Below are positions 1-8,052 of a stretch of DNA of 64,000 bases, piece by piece. Source of the stretch: Devosia rhodophyticola (GTDB lineage Bacteria > Pseudomonadota > Alphaproteobacteria > Rhizobiales > Devosiaceae); assembly GCF_028816475.1 (NCBI RefSeq), contig NZ_CP118247.1:1892001-1956000 (forward strand), in the 5' to 3' direction. The notes under the pieces are model-generated. The model had not been told where the DNA came from. It ran no database searches and worked only from the letters and a program-made list of their open reading frames with translations. Position 1 is the stretch's first letter; each line of letters starts with the position of its first letter. A program made the position numbers and the translations under genes.

Positions 1-539
1 TTGAAGGCAAAATCGAAGAGTTTTTCCGACACCTTGCGGGTGATCACCAGCGTTTCGGTGGCGCTCTCGTTGCCGTTGATGGTGCCCTTGCCGTGCGAAG
101 CGAAAAGTCCTTCTGTTGATTCGCGGATCAGGACAAAATCGACCGTGGCGGCGCGCGGATCGCCCAGTGGGCAGGGCGCGCCGGGAAAGATGGTGACGGG
201 ACGGACGCCTGCATAGAGATTGAGTTCCATACGCAGGTCGATCTGCGGTGAAATTTCGGTTCCGTTGGGATAGCGGATTGAAGGCAGGCCCATGGCCGAC
301 AGAAGAATCGCATCGGCCTTGCGGGCCGCGGTGAGCGATTCGGCGGGCAGCGACTGGCCCGTCTTGGCGTAATGACCTGCACCGGCTGGATGGGACCGGA
401 ATGAGAGCGCGTAATCGGGCACCTGGCTGGTCACCTGCTGGATCAGCGCAATTGTGGGAGCCATGATTTCGGGACCAATTCCGTCACCGTCAAAAACCGC
501 GATATCCAGATTTTTAACGCGGGCCGCTACATCATTCAT
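1..539 (-). CDS. isocitrate/isopropylmalate dehydrogenase family protein (partial, C-terminus off window)
   Basis: Reading the minus strand from ATG at 539 gives an open frame to the window edge (179 codons). The start reads MNDVAARVKNLDIAVFDGDG and contains the family N-terminal pattern DGDGIGPE, followed by a long segment ending near VDFVLIRESTEGLF. This R-E-x-x-E-G-L-F segment is typical of the NAD-dependent beta-decarboxylating dehydrogenases (isopropylmalate, tartrate, isocitrate). These enzymes oxidise a 2-hydroxy acid and decarboxylate it in the cytoplasm. It is transcribed divergently from a C4-acid transporter and sugar-acid kinase operon, so a tartrate- or sugar-acid-type substrate is more likely than leucine biosynthesis. 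That substrate call is inference; the family call is secure. The catalytic C-terminal half is not in the window. Confidence 0.85.
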   Translation of the reverse strand, partial: MNDVAARVKNLDIAVFDGDGIGPEIMAPTIALIQQVTSQVPDYALSFRSHPAGAGHYAKTGQSLPAESLTAARKADAILLSAMGLPSIRYPNGTEISPQIDLRMELNLYAGVRPVTIFPGAPCPLGDPRAATVDFVLIRESTEGLFASHGKGTINGNESATETLVITRKVSEKLFDFAF

Positions 540-611
540 CGTCGATCTCCTGGGTGGCCGCGCCTGCGCCCGGCAAATTCGTTATGGTCTGCATAGCGGG
601 TTTCAACGCGC

Positions 612-640
612 TTGACAATGCATACATTAACCAATACGCA
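612..640 (+). promoter_or_regulatory. candidate sigma-70 promoter for the tct operon
   Basis: TTGACA lies at 612-617 and, after 17 bases, a weak -10 (TACGCA) at 635-640. It sits about 90 bases upstream of tctC. An imperfect inverted repeat with AGTGG/CCACT arms follows at about 645-671, a possible operator. The -35 is exact but the -10 is poor. Confidence 0.4.
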
Positions 641-729
641 AATAGTGGAGCGCTCGTTATGCGCCACTTTGCGCACTCGGCGGTCGTCAATGTCGGCCAC
701 GTGGCAGAGTTGATGAACAGGAGGAGAGC

Positions 730-1734
730 ATGAAGAAATTTACAGCTTTGGCTGTTGCAGCAGCTTTGAGCATGGTAGGCGCGAGCGCTGCCCAGGCTCA
801 GGAATATCCATTCCGCGATATTACAAATGCCGTGGTTTGGGGGGCTGGCGGCGGTACCGACACCATCAATCGCATGGTGATGGCAGAAATGGAAAAGTTT
901 CTGCCCGTTGGTATTTCGGTAATCAATCAGACTGGCGGCGTCGCTGGCTCGAATGGCATGATCTACGTGCTCAATCAGCCCGACGACGGCTACACGCTTG
1001 CCGGTATTTCAGAATCCAACGTGACCGCTGCCGTTCAAGGTGGCTGGGACAAGCGCATGAACGTCTGGTTCCCGTTCATTGTTGGTGGCTCGCCACTGAT
1101 GATTTCGGTGCCTGCCGGTTCACAGTACAACAGTCTTGAAGAACTTGTTGCTGCTGCTAAGGCCGCGCCAGAGACTATTCCGGCCGCTGCAAGTGGTTCG
1201 GGTTCGATCCATCACCTCAATCTTCTGGCACTGGAAAATGGTACCGACGCCAAGTTCCGTTTCGTTCCCTATCAGGGCTCTGCTCCCGCTATGGAAGCGG
1301 CCGTAAACGGAGAAGTGCAGCTGGTTATCGGCTCGCTGGCCGAACAGTTCCCACTGATCGACGGGGGCAAGCTTAAGCCATTGGCCATGTTGAGCGGTCA
1401 GGAAGCTTCTATTGGCGGCAAGACCATTCCAGATGCCCTGAGCGAATTTCCATCGTTGAAGCAATATCTGCCGCTGAGCCAGTCTATTGGTTTTGCTGTA
1501 GCCAATTCGGCTTCAGACGATGTCAAGAATGTGCTGTCGGAGGCCTTCACTCAGGCTATGGCATCGGACACAGTGAGCAAGTGGGCTAACGACAATCACT
1601 ATGTGATCTCCGGTCAGATGGGTGATGCTGCCAGCCAGACATTTGCCAAGCTGGAAAGTGTTTTTGCCTGGACCCTCTGGGATCTGGGCGCGGCAACGGT
1701 AGACCCGGAAACACTGGGAATTCCAAAACCATAG
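730..1734 (+). CDS. tctC: tripartite tricarboxylate transporter substrate-binding protein (TctC/Bug family)
   Basis: 334 residues with a clear Sec signal peptide: positively charged start, hydrophobic stretch, and AQA cleavage site near residue 23. The mature part follows the TctC/Bug fold, with early VVWGAGGGTDTINRM and a middle AASGSGSIHHL segment that normally contacts the carboxylate ligand. It is the periplasmic receptor that delivers a carboxylic acid to the TctAB membrane pair encoded next. A strong ribosome site (AGGAGGAG) precedes the ATG at 730. A hairpin terminator just after the gene separates it from tctB, an arrangement that yields more receptor than permease. The ligand cannot be read from sequence, but the downstream OtnK/OtnC-type genes suggest a four-carbon sugar acid. 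Confidence 0.93.
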   Translation: MKKFTALAVAAALSMVGASAAQAQEYPFRDITNAVVWGAGGGTDTINRMVMAEMEKFLPVGISVINQTGGVAGSNGMIYVLNQPDDGYTLAGISESNVTAAVQGGWDKRMNVWFPFIVGGSPLMISVPAGSQYNSLEELVAAAKAAPETIPAAASGSGSIHHLNLLALENGTDAKFRFVPYQGSAPAMEAAVNGEVQLVIGSLAEQFPLIDGGKLKPLAMLSGQEASIGGKTIPDALSEFPSLKQYLPLSQSIGFAVANSASDDVKNVLSEAFTQAMASDTVSKWANDNHYVISGQMGDAASQTFAKLESVFAWTLWDLGAATVDPETLGIPKP

Positions 1735-1754
1735 GCGCATAATCAGCATGATTT

Positions 1755-1779
1755 GACCGGCCCAAGGGCCGGTCTTTTT
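1755..1779 (+). terminator. intrinsic terminator/attenuator between tctC and tctB
   Basis: A perfect 9-bp stem (GACCGGCCC / GGGCCGGTC) with a two-base loop is followed directly by TTTTT (1775-1779). It lies 20 bases after the tctC stop and about 20 bases before the tctB start. It probably acts as a partial terminator, lowering permease relative to receptor expression. Confidence 0.85.
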
Positions 1780-1798
1780 GCAGCCTGGGGAGGCTAAT

Positions 1799-2575
1799 TT
1801 GACAGACGAGAAGCGCTCTTTGCGTCAGAAAGATTTCTGGGCCGCATTGGCATTGATGGCCGCCTCGGCAGGGCTGTTGTTCAAAACACTTGAGATACCG
1901 TTTTTTCAGGCCCGTGCAGCCGGTATTGCTGACGGCAAATGGTACAATTCGGCGGCTATCGTGCCTTACATGGTCTTTGGACTGCTGTTTGTATTGTCGG
2001 TGACACTGCTGGTAATTTCCATTCGCGGCGATGGTTTGCCCACCAGGGCGGATCTGGAAAAAATTGCCGCGCAGGCGCGCGCGCCGCTATTCCAGAAATT
2101 CTGCATTATTTGCCTGATGCTGCTGGCCTATATTTTTGGGCTGGTACCGCGGGTTGATTTTACGCTCGCCACCGCACTGGTGATGATGGCACTGACCTAT
2201 GGGTTTTATGAAGGGCGGATGCGCCCCGCTATATTGAGCCTGATCCTTGTCCTGTTGCCTTCCGTTTATGCCATGATTGTTCATTTTCCCAGCGAGCAAT
2301 GGGCCAAGCCGCACGACGACGATATCGTCACTCTAATCGGCTTTGTCGTTCTGGTTGGGGTGGCTTTAGTTGAGGCCATTCGTACCCATGGATCGCTGCC
2401 GGGCTATTTGCGCTATGTGCCGATAATCAGTTTTTTCACGCCGCTGCTGCTGGTAATCGCCATGGCCTTCGGTTTTCATCAGAACGTGCCCAATCGGACG
2501 GGTCTGTTGTTTTCACAAATCGAATATCATTATTACGTCACGCTCAAGCCTCTGCTTGACGGGCGGAAGGACTGA
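1799..2575 (+). CDS. tctB: tripartite tricarboxylate transporter small membrane subunit (TctB family)
   Basis: The product is about 258 residues if it starts at the TTG at 1799. I prefer that start because GGGGAGG at 1787-1793 sits 5 bases upstream; an in-frame TTG at 1778 lies inside the terminator T-run and has no ribosome site. The protein has an N-terminal membrane segment (about residues 15-30), another after the hydrophilic SAAIVPYMVFG part, and several further hydrophobic helices, as in the small integral subunit of TTT transporters. It partners the large channel subunit TctA (next gene, 5-base gap). It is somewhat longer than many TctB proteins (about 150-200 residues), with extra C-terminal helices. 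Confidence 0.85.
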   Translation: MTDEKRSLRQKDFWAALALMAASAGLLFKTLEIPFFQARAAGIADGKWYNSAAIVPYMVFGLLFVLSVTLLVISIRGDGLPTRADLEKIAAQARAPLFQKFCIICLMLLAYIFGLVPRVDFTLATALVMMALTYGFYEGRMRPAILSLILVLLPSVYAMIVHFPSEQWAKPHDDDIVTLIGFVVLVGVALVEAIRTHGSLPGYLRYVPIISFFTPLLLVIAMAFGFHQNVPNRTGLLFSQIEYHYYVTLKPLLDGRKD

Positions 2576-2580
2576 GCCAC

Positions 2581-4107
2581 ATGGAACTCATCGCTTCCCA
2601 AATGACGGGCTTCGCCTATTCGCTGGCCCAATTGATCATTGATCCCATTACTTATCTCTATTTGCTGCCCGCCGTCGCACTGGGCATCATTTTTGGTGCG
2701 CTCCCGGGCCTGACCGCGACGTTGGCGGTCACCATTCTGACAGGTTTCTTTGGCAACAAGTTTCCGCTCGAATATTCGCTTATCGCCTTGATTGGCGCTT
2801 ATGTCGGGGCAATTTACGGCGGCTCTTATCCGTCGATCCTTGTCAATATTCCGGGCACAGCAGCCTCGGCGGCGACGGCCATGGACGGCTATCCCTTGAC
2901 CAAACAGGGTCGTGGCGGCGAAGCGCTTGGCCTCACAACAACAGCCTCATTCATTGGCACATTGATCGGCACCTTCTGTCTTTTGGTCGGGGTAGGGTTG
3001 CTTTTGATGATAAGCCAATCCATTGCCTCGCCGGAAAAGGCGCTTCTGGCTCTCTTCGGCATTCTGGTCAGTGGCACCCTTATGAGTCAGGACTTGGTGA
3101 TCAAGGGGTGGATCGCCGGCCTTTTGGGTCTGGGCATGGCCATGGTTGGCCTGGATCCGTTATTGAGTGAGCCGCGCTACACTTTTGGCTGGGCCTATCT
3201 GCTCAGCGGCTTTCAGGTGGTGCCGGTGCTGATGGGGGCGTTCGCCATTCCCCAGATCATTTCGGGCCTGCTTGAAGGCACACTGATCTCCAAGGTTCGC
3301 GAGATCGGCCGGATCATTCCCAACTGGCGCACCATCGGCCAGCGGATGCCCACCATTGCTCGCTCGGGGGCGCTTGGGGTCGGTATAGGCGCCTTGCCCG
3401 GAGTTGGTGAAGACGTCGCGGGGTGGGTGTCCTATGGCATCGGCAAAAATCTCTCCAAGGAAAAAGAAAAATTCGGCAAGGGCGCGATTGATGGCCTGTT
3501 GAGTTCGGAGACCGCCAATAATGCTGCGATTGGCGGGGCCCTGATACCACTTCTGGTGCTGGGCATTCCCGGTTCGCCGCCAGCGGCCGCGCTATTGGGG
3601 GCGCTGATGATCAACAATGTCATTCCCGGCCCCAACATCGACCCCAACCTGATCCTTCATATTGTCTCGATCCTGGTCATGGCATCGGCCACCATGTTCC
3701 TGATGGGCCTGTTTACTGCGCGCGCCTTCATTCATGTGCTCAAAATTCCCCAGTCCATCTTTCTGCCGGTCGTTCTGGCACTGACCACCATCGGCTCGTT
3801 TTCGGTTGGCGGGGGTATCAACGATCTGTTCCTGATGGTCGTGGTGGGTATTGTTTCATTCGCTTTGATCGAAATGAAATATCCCATCGCGCCTCTGGTC
3901 ATCGGGGTCATTCTGGGTGGGCTGTTTGATGAAAGCTTCCGCCGCACATTGCTGATTTCGGACGGCGATCTGTCGGGCTTTTTCACGCGTCCTGCAGCCG
4001 CAATCCTTTTGGCTTGCAACGTCTTGCTAATCCTGTCGCAATTGCCCATGGTCCGGCAACTATTTCGGCGCAAGATCCCGGTCATGGCGCCAGGCACGGG
4101 CGAGTGA
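2581..4107 (+). CDS. tctA: tripartite tricarboxylate transporter large permease (TctA family)
   Basis: 508 residues, the normal length for TctA, and hydrophobic throughout with roughly 12 membrane segments. It has the two internally repeated half motifs expected of the family: GALPGLTATLAV at residues 39-50 and GALPGVGEDVAGW at about 270-282. It forms the ion-coupled channel that moves the carboxylate released by TctC across the inner membrane with TctB. The gene is 5 bases after tctB and 9 bases before the kinase, so it belongs to one operon. Substrate specificity is inferred only from the neighbours. Confidence 0.95.
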   Translation: MELIASQMTGFAYSLAQLIIDPITYLYLLPAVALGIIFGALPGLTATLAVTILTGFFGNKFPLEYSLIALIGAYVGAIYGGSYPSILVNIPGTAASAATAMDGYPLTKQGRGGEALGLTTTASFIGTLIGTFCLLVGVGLLLMISQSIASPEKALLALFGILVSGTLMSQDLVIKGWIAGLLGLGMAMVGLDPLLSEPRYTFGWAYLLSGFQVVPVLMGAFAIPQIISGLLEGTLISKVREIGRIIPNWRTIGQRMPTIARSGALGVGIGALPGVGEDVAGWVSYGIGKNLSKEKEKFGKGAIDGLLSSETANNAAIGGALIPLLVLGIPGSPPAAALLGALMINNVIPGPNIDPNLILHIVSILVMASATMFLMGLFTARAFIHVLKIPQSIFLPVVLALTTIGSFSVGGGINDLFLMVVVGIVSFALIEMKYPIAPLVIGVILGGLFDESFRRTLLISDGDLSGFFTRPAAAILLACNVLLILSQLPMVRQLFRRKIPVMAPGTGE

Positions 4108-4116
4108 GGCAAACTG

Positions 4117-5362
4117 ATGTTTTTGGGCTGTATCGCCGACGATTTCACCGGAGCAACTGACCTTGGCGCGCTGATGGCGCGTGAAGGGTTGCGGGTGAGC
4201 CTGCATGTCGGGGTGCCCAAAAACGTTCCGCGCGACGCTGCCGACGCGATGATCATAGCCCTTAAGTCCCGTAATATCGCTGCTAGTGACGCCGTGGCGC
4301 AGTCATTGGCAGCGGCGCGTTTCCTGCGTGATCAAATGCAGGCTGAAGCGATCTATTTCAAATATTGCTCGACGTTTGATTCCACTGACAAAGGCAATAT
4401 CGGCCCGGTACTTGATGCATTGATGGCCGAACTGGATGTTTCCAAAACCATCGCCAGCCCCGGCTTCCCAGAAAATGGCCGGCGATTGTTCATGGGCCAT
4501 TTGTTCGTCCAGGATCGATTGCTATCGGAAAGTTCGCTGGCACGGCATCCGCTGACGCCAATGACTGACCCCGACATTGTCCGTGTCCTGGGTCGCCAGC
4601 GGCCGGGGCCGGTGGGCCTTATCTCCAAACTGGTGATCGATTCAGGGGCCGATGCCGTACGGCAGACTTTTGAGGAAGCCGCATCGGGTTCGGTTCTAAT
4701 CTGCGACGTAATACAGACGCCGGATCTGGACGTCGTCGCCGCGGCTCTGCCAAAGCTAAGGCTCTATTCGGGGGGCTCCGCCATGGGTGGAGCGCTGGCG
4801 CGATTGCAGAACAGTCAGGGCGTCGAACAGCGCGGGCCGGCGACTGCCGACCCGGCCACGCTTCGCCCCATCATTTTTCCGGGTCTGGCTCGGACATGAC
4901 CCAGTCTCAGGTGCGGCATGCCTTGGCAAAAAATGTCGATGCGGTGCAGATCAAGGCGATCGAAATTGTTGATCCTGCGGTTTCGGCCCGCGAGGTGTTG
5001 GCGCGCATCGGCAAGAATGGCGCCGTGCCGATGATTTATGCAACGGCCTATCCCAGCGATGTCGCCGAAGCGCAGGCAGCCTTGGGCGTGACTGAATCGG
5101 GCGAGCGCATCGAAGCTTTTTTGAGGCGCTGGCATCAGCGGCTCGCGCCGACGGGTTCAACGCATTCGTGGTTGCGGGTGGTGAAACATCGGGTTCTGCG
5201 GTGCGCGGCCTTGGGATTGACCACATGCAGATCGGCGTTGAAGTTGCGCCGGGCGTTCCGTGGATGCAGGCGGACGGGGTCTGGGCGATCCTCAAGTCTG
5301 GCAATTTTGGCACCGAGAGCTTTTTCTTCGACGCCCTTGAAAAATTGGGCATCGGGCAATGA
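4117..5362 (+). pseudogene. otnK: four-carbon acid sugar kinase, OtnK/DUF1537 family, with two -1 frameshifts
   Basis: The N-terminal frame (4117-4878) starts MFLGCIADDFTGATDLGAL, the ADDFTGA nucleotide/substrate motif of OtnK-type kinases, which phosphorylate 3-oxo-tetronate or threonate at O4. The reading then shifts twice. One missing T in the run at 4874-4878 would restore FSGSGSDMTQSQV, matching the family SGSxS motif. One missing T in the run at 5117-5122 would restore FFEALASAARADG followed by VAGGETSG and LKSGNFG. With both repairs the protein is about 415 residues, the usual length. As written the kinase is broken. The stop overlaps the start of the next gene (ATGA), so translational coupling is still visible. 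It is either recent decay or two base-calling errors in short T runs. Confidence 0.85.
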
Positions 5363-5985
5363 CGACGGCGCTGCGTGAAGAGCTCTGCCGGATTGGTCAT
5401 TCCCTGTATGCGCGCGGGCTGACTTTTGGAAGTTCGGGCAATATTTCTGTGCGGCGCCCTGAGGGCGGCTGGATCGTTACCCCGACCAATGTGGCGATGG
5501 GCGATCTTGATCCGGGCCAATTGTCGATTCTTGATGAAAACGGAAATTGGATAGAGGGGCCCAAGCCGACCAAGGAAACCTTTTTGCACACCGCCATGTA
5601 TGGCGCGCGCCGCGATGCGGGTGCCGTCGTGCACTTGCATTCGACCCATTCGGTTGCGGTCAGCGTGCTTGAGGATATTGACCCCGCCGATGTGCTGCCT
5701 GCCATTACCGCTTATTATGTGATGAAGGTGGGCGCTTTGCGGCTCATTCCCTATTTCCGGCCGGGTGATCCGGCGCTGGGCTCGACTGTTGCAGGGTTTG
5801 CAGCCAAACATCATGCACTATTGCTGGCCAATCATGGGCCAGTGGTCGCTGGTGCTGATTTGCGCAGCGCCCAGTATGCCACCGAGGAACTTGAGGAAAC
5901 CGCCAAGCTGTTCCTTTTGTTGCAAGGCCACAAAATTCGCCCGCTCACCCCGGCGCAGGCCGAAGCCCTTAAGACCAGGCCCTAG
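5359..5985 (+). CDS. otnC: class II aldolase/adducin family protein, probable 3-oxo-tetronate 4-phosphate decarboxylase
   Basis: 208 residues. It shows the class II aldolase signature: GSSGNIS near residues 25-30, catalytic Glu73 in KPTKETFLH, the zinc-binding pair H92-x-H94 in VVHLHSTHS, and a third His159 in LLANHGPVV. The family includes fuculose-phosphate aldolase and the OtnC decarboxylases, which turn 3-oxo-tetronate 4-phosphate into dihydroxyacetone phosphate and CO2. Its overlap with the OtnK-type kinase (ATGA at 5359-5362) supports the OtnC assignment, because the kinase makes the substrate. No 2-dehydrogenase (LtnD) or isomerase (OtnI) is seen here; they may lie left of the window. 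Confidence 0.82.
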   Translation: MTTALREELCRIGHSLYARGLTFGSSGNISVRRPEGGWIVTPTNVAMGDLDPGQLSILDENGNWIEGPKPTKETFLHTAMYGARRDAGAVVHLHSTHSVAVSVLEDIDPADVLPAITAYYVMKVGALRLIPYFRPGDPALGSTVAGFAAKHHALLLANHGPVVAGADLRSAQYATEELEETAKLFLLLQGHKIRPLTPAQAEALKTRP

Positions 5986-5992
5986 GATTACA

Positions 5993-6292
5993 ATGTTTGC
6001 CATCATCGTTGAGTTCGAGATCAAATCCGGTCAATTCGAAGCGTTTCTTGCCCGCGTCGAGCAGCAGGCCGCTGACAGTTTGCGGCTCGAACCCAATTGT
6101 CAGCAGTTTGATGTGCTGGTGGATCCAGCCAGGGCCAATCGTGTCATGCTGTATGAAGTCTACAATACGCCGGATGATTTTCAGACTCATCTGAAGGCTG
6201 ACCATTTCAAGGCTTTTGATGCTGAAGTTGGTCCCATGGTCGCGGCCAAGCGTGTCGATCAACTGCACCGCCGCGCCTCAGACGCCGCCTAA
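5993..6292 (+). CDS. antibiotic biosynthesis monooxygenase (ABM)-fold protein
   Basis: 99 residues starting at ATG 5993, seven bases after the aldolase stop. It has the ABM ferredoxin-like dimeric fold pattern: an opening beta strand FAIIVEFEIKSG, then LEPNCQQFDV and MLYEVYNTPDDFQTHLKADHFKAF. This is the family of YgiN-like quinol monooxygenases and Lsr-associated small proteins; many members attached to sugar-acid operons have no proven reaction. It is the last gene of the tct-otn operon and ends next to the convergent sigma factor gene (stops overlap at 6289-6292). Confidence 0.8.
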   Translation: MFAIIVEFEIKSGQFEAFLARVEQQAADSLRLEPNCQQFDVLVDPARANRVMLYEVYNTPDDFQTHLKADHFKAFDAEVGPMVAAKRVDQLHRRASDAA

Positions 6293-7011
6293 TTTTCCGG
6301 GCGACGGATAACGCCACTGGCACCCAGCCGGTCGATAACCTTGTCCGCCATGCTGTCACAGCGTGCGCCATCAAAGGGCAGGATATCGGCAAAGGAGTTG
6401 CCAATTTTTTCCGTCAGCGTTCGACGGAGAGCCTGCCGGGCACGATGCAGGCGGGTCTTGACGGTTTCGGGTTTCAGGCCCAACTGTTCGGCAGTTTCAT
6501 TGACCGAACAACCTTCAACATCACGCATCAAAAAAACAAGCCGAAACGTCTCGGGCAATTGTGAGATTGCATTTTCCAATAGTGTACGCATCTGGGTTCG
6601 ATCGACCTCACTGTCGGCGGTCCCCGGGGCAAGGGAAATTGGTTGAAGAGCGGCAAGGCCCGGATCGGCCATTCCTGCATTTTCCAAGGCGTCGAGATCC
6701 GTCATAGGCCGCCGTTTGCGAACCCTGCCGATGGCATCGTTCAACGCAATGCGGGTCAGCCAGGTTGAAAAACGCGCGGTGCCGAGAAATCCATCGAGAT
6801 GGGTAAAGGCGCGCACGTAAGTTTCCTGCACTACGTCCTCGGCCTCGCTGTCATTGCGGACCACGCCCCATGCAATGCGGAAAAGGCGCTGATTGTTAGC
6901 CTTGATCAGTTTTCGGATGGCCGTTTCGTTGCCCAAGCGAGCCTGCTCGACCAATTCGGATTCGCTGTGGACAGACGCAGCTATGTCTGGCTGCTGCTGG
7001 ACGATGCTCAT
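6289..7011 (-). CDS. RNA polymerase sigma factor, ECF subfamily
   Basis: 240 residues from ATG at 7011, chosen because GAGGG precedes it by four bases and the longer reading would run back toward the upstream gene. Region 2 is visible as NDSEAEDVVQETYVRAF (core binding and -10 recognition). Region 4 appears as a helix-turn-helix, LGLKPETVKTRLHRARQAL (-35 recognition). After region 4 there is an extra tail of about 35 residues with FDGARCDSMADKVIDRL, seen in a subset of ECF factors without a neighbouring anti-sigma gene. None is encoded next to it. It is the third gene of an operon with a cupredoxin and a TTHB210-like protein, so it may control copper- or oxidation-related secreted proteins, including its own operon. 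Confidence 0.9.
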   Translation of the reverse strand: MSIVQQQPDIAASVHSESELVEQARLGNETAIRKLIKANNQRLFRIAWGVVRNDSEAEDVVQETYVRAFTHLDGFLGTARFSTWLTRIALNDAIGRVRKRRPMTDLDALENAGMADPGLAALQPISLAPGTADSEVDRTQMRTLLENAISQLPETFRLVFLMRDVEGCSVNETAEQLGLKPETVKTRLHRARQALRRTLTEKIGNSFADILPFDGARCDSMADKVIDRLGASGVIRRPEN

Positions 7012-7018
7012 GTTTCCC

Positions 7019-7531
7019 TCATTTCGAAGAGGCCAATATATCAGCAATTGTGGGGAAATTGGCGAGGGCAGCGTCGGGTAAAGCGATCAAGCCAGATCTG
7101 GCGGTATTGGGATAGTCGCGGTCTGGTGGTCGCCCAACCACTATCCTGCCGACCATGCCAGCGTGCTCATGCGGCTGGCAATAGTAATCGTAAACGCCAG
7201 TTACCGTCAGCCTCATCTCAAAGCTTTCGCCGGGCATCAGATAGCCAGAGTCCCACGGCCGCGCGCCATTGGGTATGCGTCTGGGGCGATCCAGAATATC
7301 GGGATGATAGGCAGTGGCGGTATGGGCATTGGCTGCATCCTTATTGGTCCAGCGCACTGTCTGGCCAGGCTGAATATGCACCCCGATAGGATCAAACCAG
7401 ACGTGGGAGCCGTCCGGTCGGCCCGCCATGGTGATGTCAATGACATCGGTTGCAGCCAGCAAAGTAGGTTGAATGCTTAGCAGGGCAAAGGATGCCCCGC
7501 CGACCTGCAGGGCCTGTCGACGGGTTATCAT
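7019..7531 (-). CDS. Tat-exported plastocyanin-like cupredoxin
   Basis: 170 residues from ATG 7531 (TAATG overlap with the upstream gene). The N-terminus MITRRQALQVGGASFALL has a twin-arginine signal, so the folded protein is probably exported with copper bound. The type-1 copper ligands are all present: His70 (NAHTA), Cys118, His121 and Met126 in YYCQPHEHAGMVG, the C-x2-H-x4-M spacing of small blue copper proteins. The likely role is periplasmic electron transfer or copper binding. It sits between a TTHB210-like secreted protein and an ECF sigma factor in one operon; the physiological partner is unknown. Confidence 0.9.
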   Translation of the reverse strand: MITRRQALQVGGASFALLSIQPTLLAATDVIDITMAGRPDGSHVWFDPIGVHIQPGQTVRWTNKDAANAHTATAYHPDILDRPRRIPNGARPWDSGYLMPGESFEMRLTVTGVYDYYCQPHEHAGMVGRIVVGRPPDRDYPNTARSGLIALPDAALANFPTIADILASSK

Positions 7532-7953
7532 TATTGTGCCACTCGGCTTTCCTCGGCCTGCGGAATATTCCACAGCACGACATGGACATGGGGTTCGGCG
7601 ACGCCAGGGTGACCGGCGTTGTAATAGACATCGACATGGTCGACCTTACCCGCTGGCGCAGACAGATTGTCAAAGCTGTTGTCGGGATTGAGGTCCTTGA
7701 GGGGCAACATATAGATGGTGCTGACCAGCGCCCCATCATGGTCATAGGCGAGGAAGGGTCCTGCGGGCAGAGTGGCGGGATCGACAAACAACTGCCCCAT
7801 GCCGGGCAGGAAGTCGGGCAGCGGCACCAGGGAACTGACCGCCGCAAATTCTCCAGCAGGCGGGGCCTTGGCGATTGTATCTGGAAGTTCATGGGCCAGC
7901 GCGGGCAGTGTGCTGGCAAACAGGATCATGGCGATCAGGGCTGACGTTCTCAT
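7531..7953 (-). CDS. secreted TTHB210-like (DUF5602) domain protein
   Basis: 140 residues from ATG 7953. A Sec signal peptide (MRTSALIAMILFASTLPALA) is followed by a domain with LPGMGQLFVDPATL, VDHVDVYYNAGHPGV and EPHVHVVLWNIP. The last part resembles the histidine-containing end of TTHB210/DUF5602 proteins. That family is found next to ECF sigma factors (TTHB210 of Thermus is controlled by SigE), which fits its place as first gene of the operon with a cupredoxin and an ECF factor. No enzymatic role is known. Its stop overlaps the cupredoxin start (TAATG), implying coupled translation. Confidence 0.75.
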   Translation of the reverse strand: MRTSALIAMILFASTLPALAHELPDTIAKAPPAGEFAAVSSLVPLPDFLPGMGQLFVDPATLPAGPFLAYDHDGALVSTIYMLPLKDLNPDNSFDNLSAPAGKVDHVDVYYNAGHPGVAEPHVHVVLWNIPQAEESRVAQ

Positions 7954-8004
7954 TAATGCATCTCCAACAGGTTGATGCGGGCTTAACTGCCGCAACTGCC
8001 CTAT

Positions 8005-8032
8005 TGGATGGTGTCGGCAACAAAAGGTTCCC
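8005..8032 (-). promoter_or_regulatory. candidate ECF-type promoter for the TTHB210-like/cupredoxin/sigma operon
   Basis: On the minus strand GGGAAC (8032-8027) is followed after exactly 16 bases by CATCCA (8010-8005), about 50 bases before the ATG at 7953. GGAAC-type -35 boxes are the usual mark of ECF promoters, so the operon may be autoregulated. The motif overlaps an 8-bp inverted repeat, GGTGTCGG/CCGACACC (8010-8017 and 8031-8038), that may also act as the metY terminator. Confidence 0.5.
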
Positions 8033-8052
8033 GACACCGCGATGCAGTTGGA

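Noticed and set aside
5117..5122. Programmed frameshifting at the T run in otnK
   Set aside because: The run is only six T, no stimulatory structure is seen, and a second independent frame break exists in the same gene; decay or base error is simpler.
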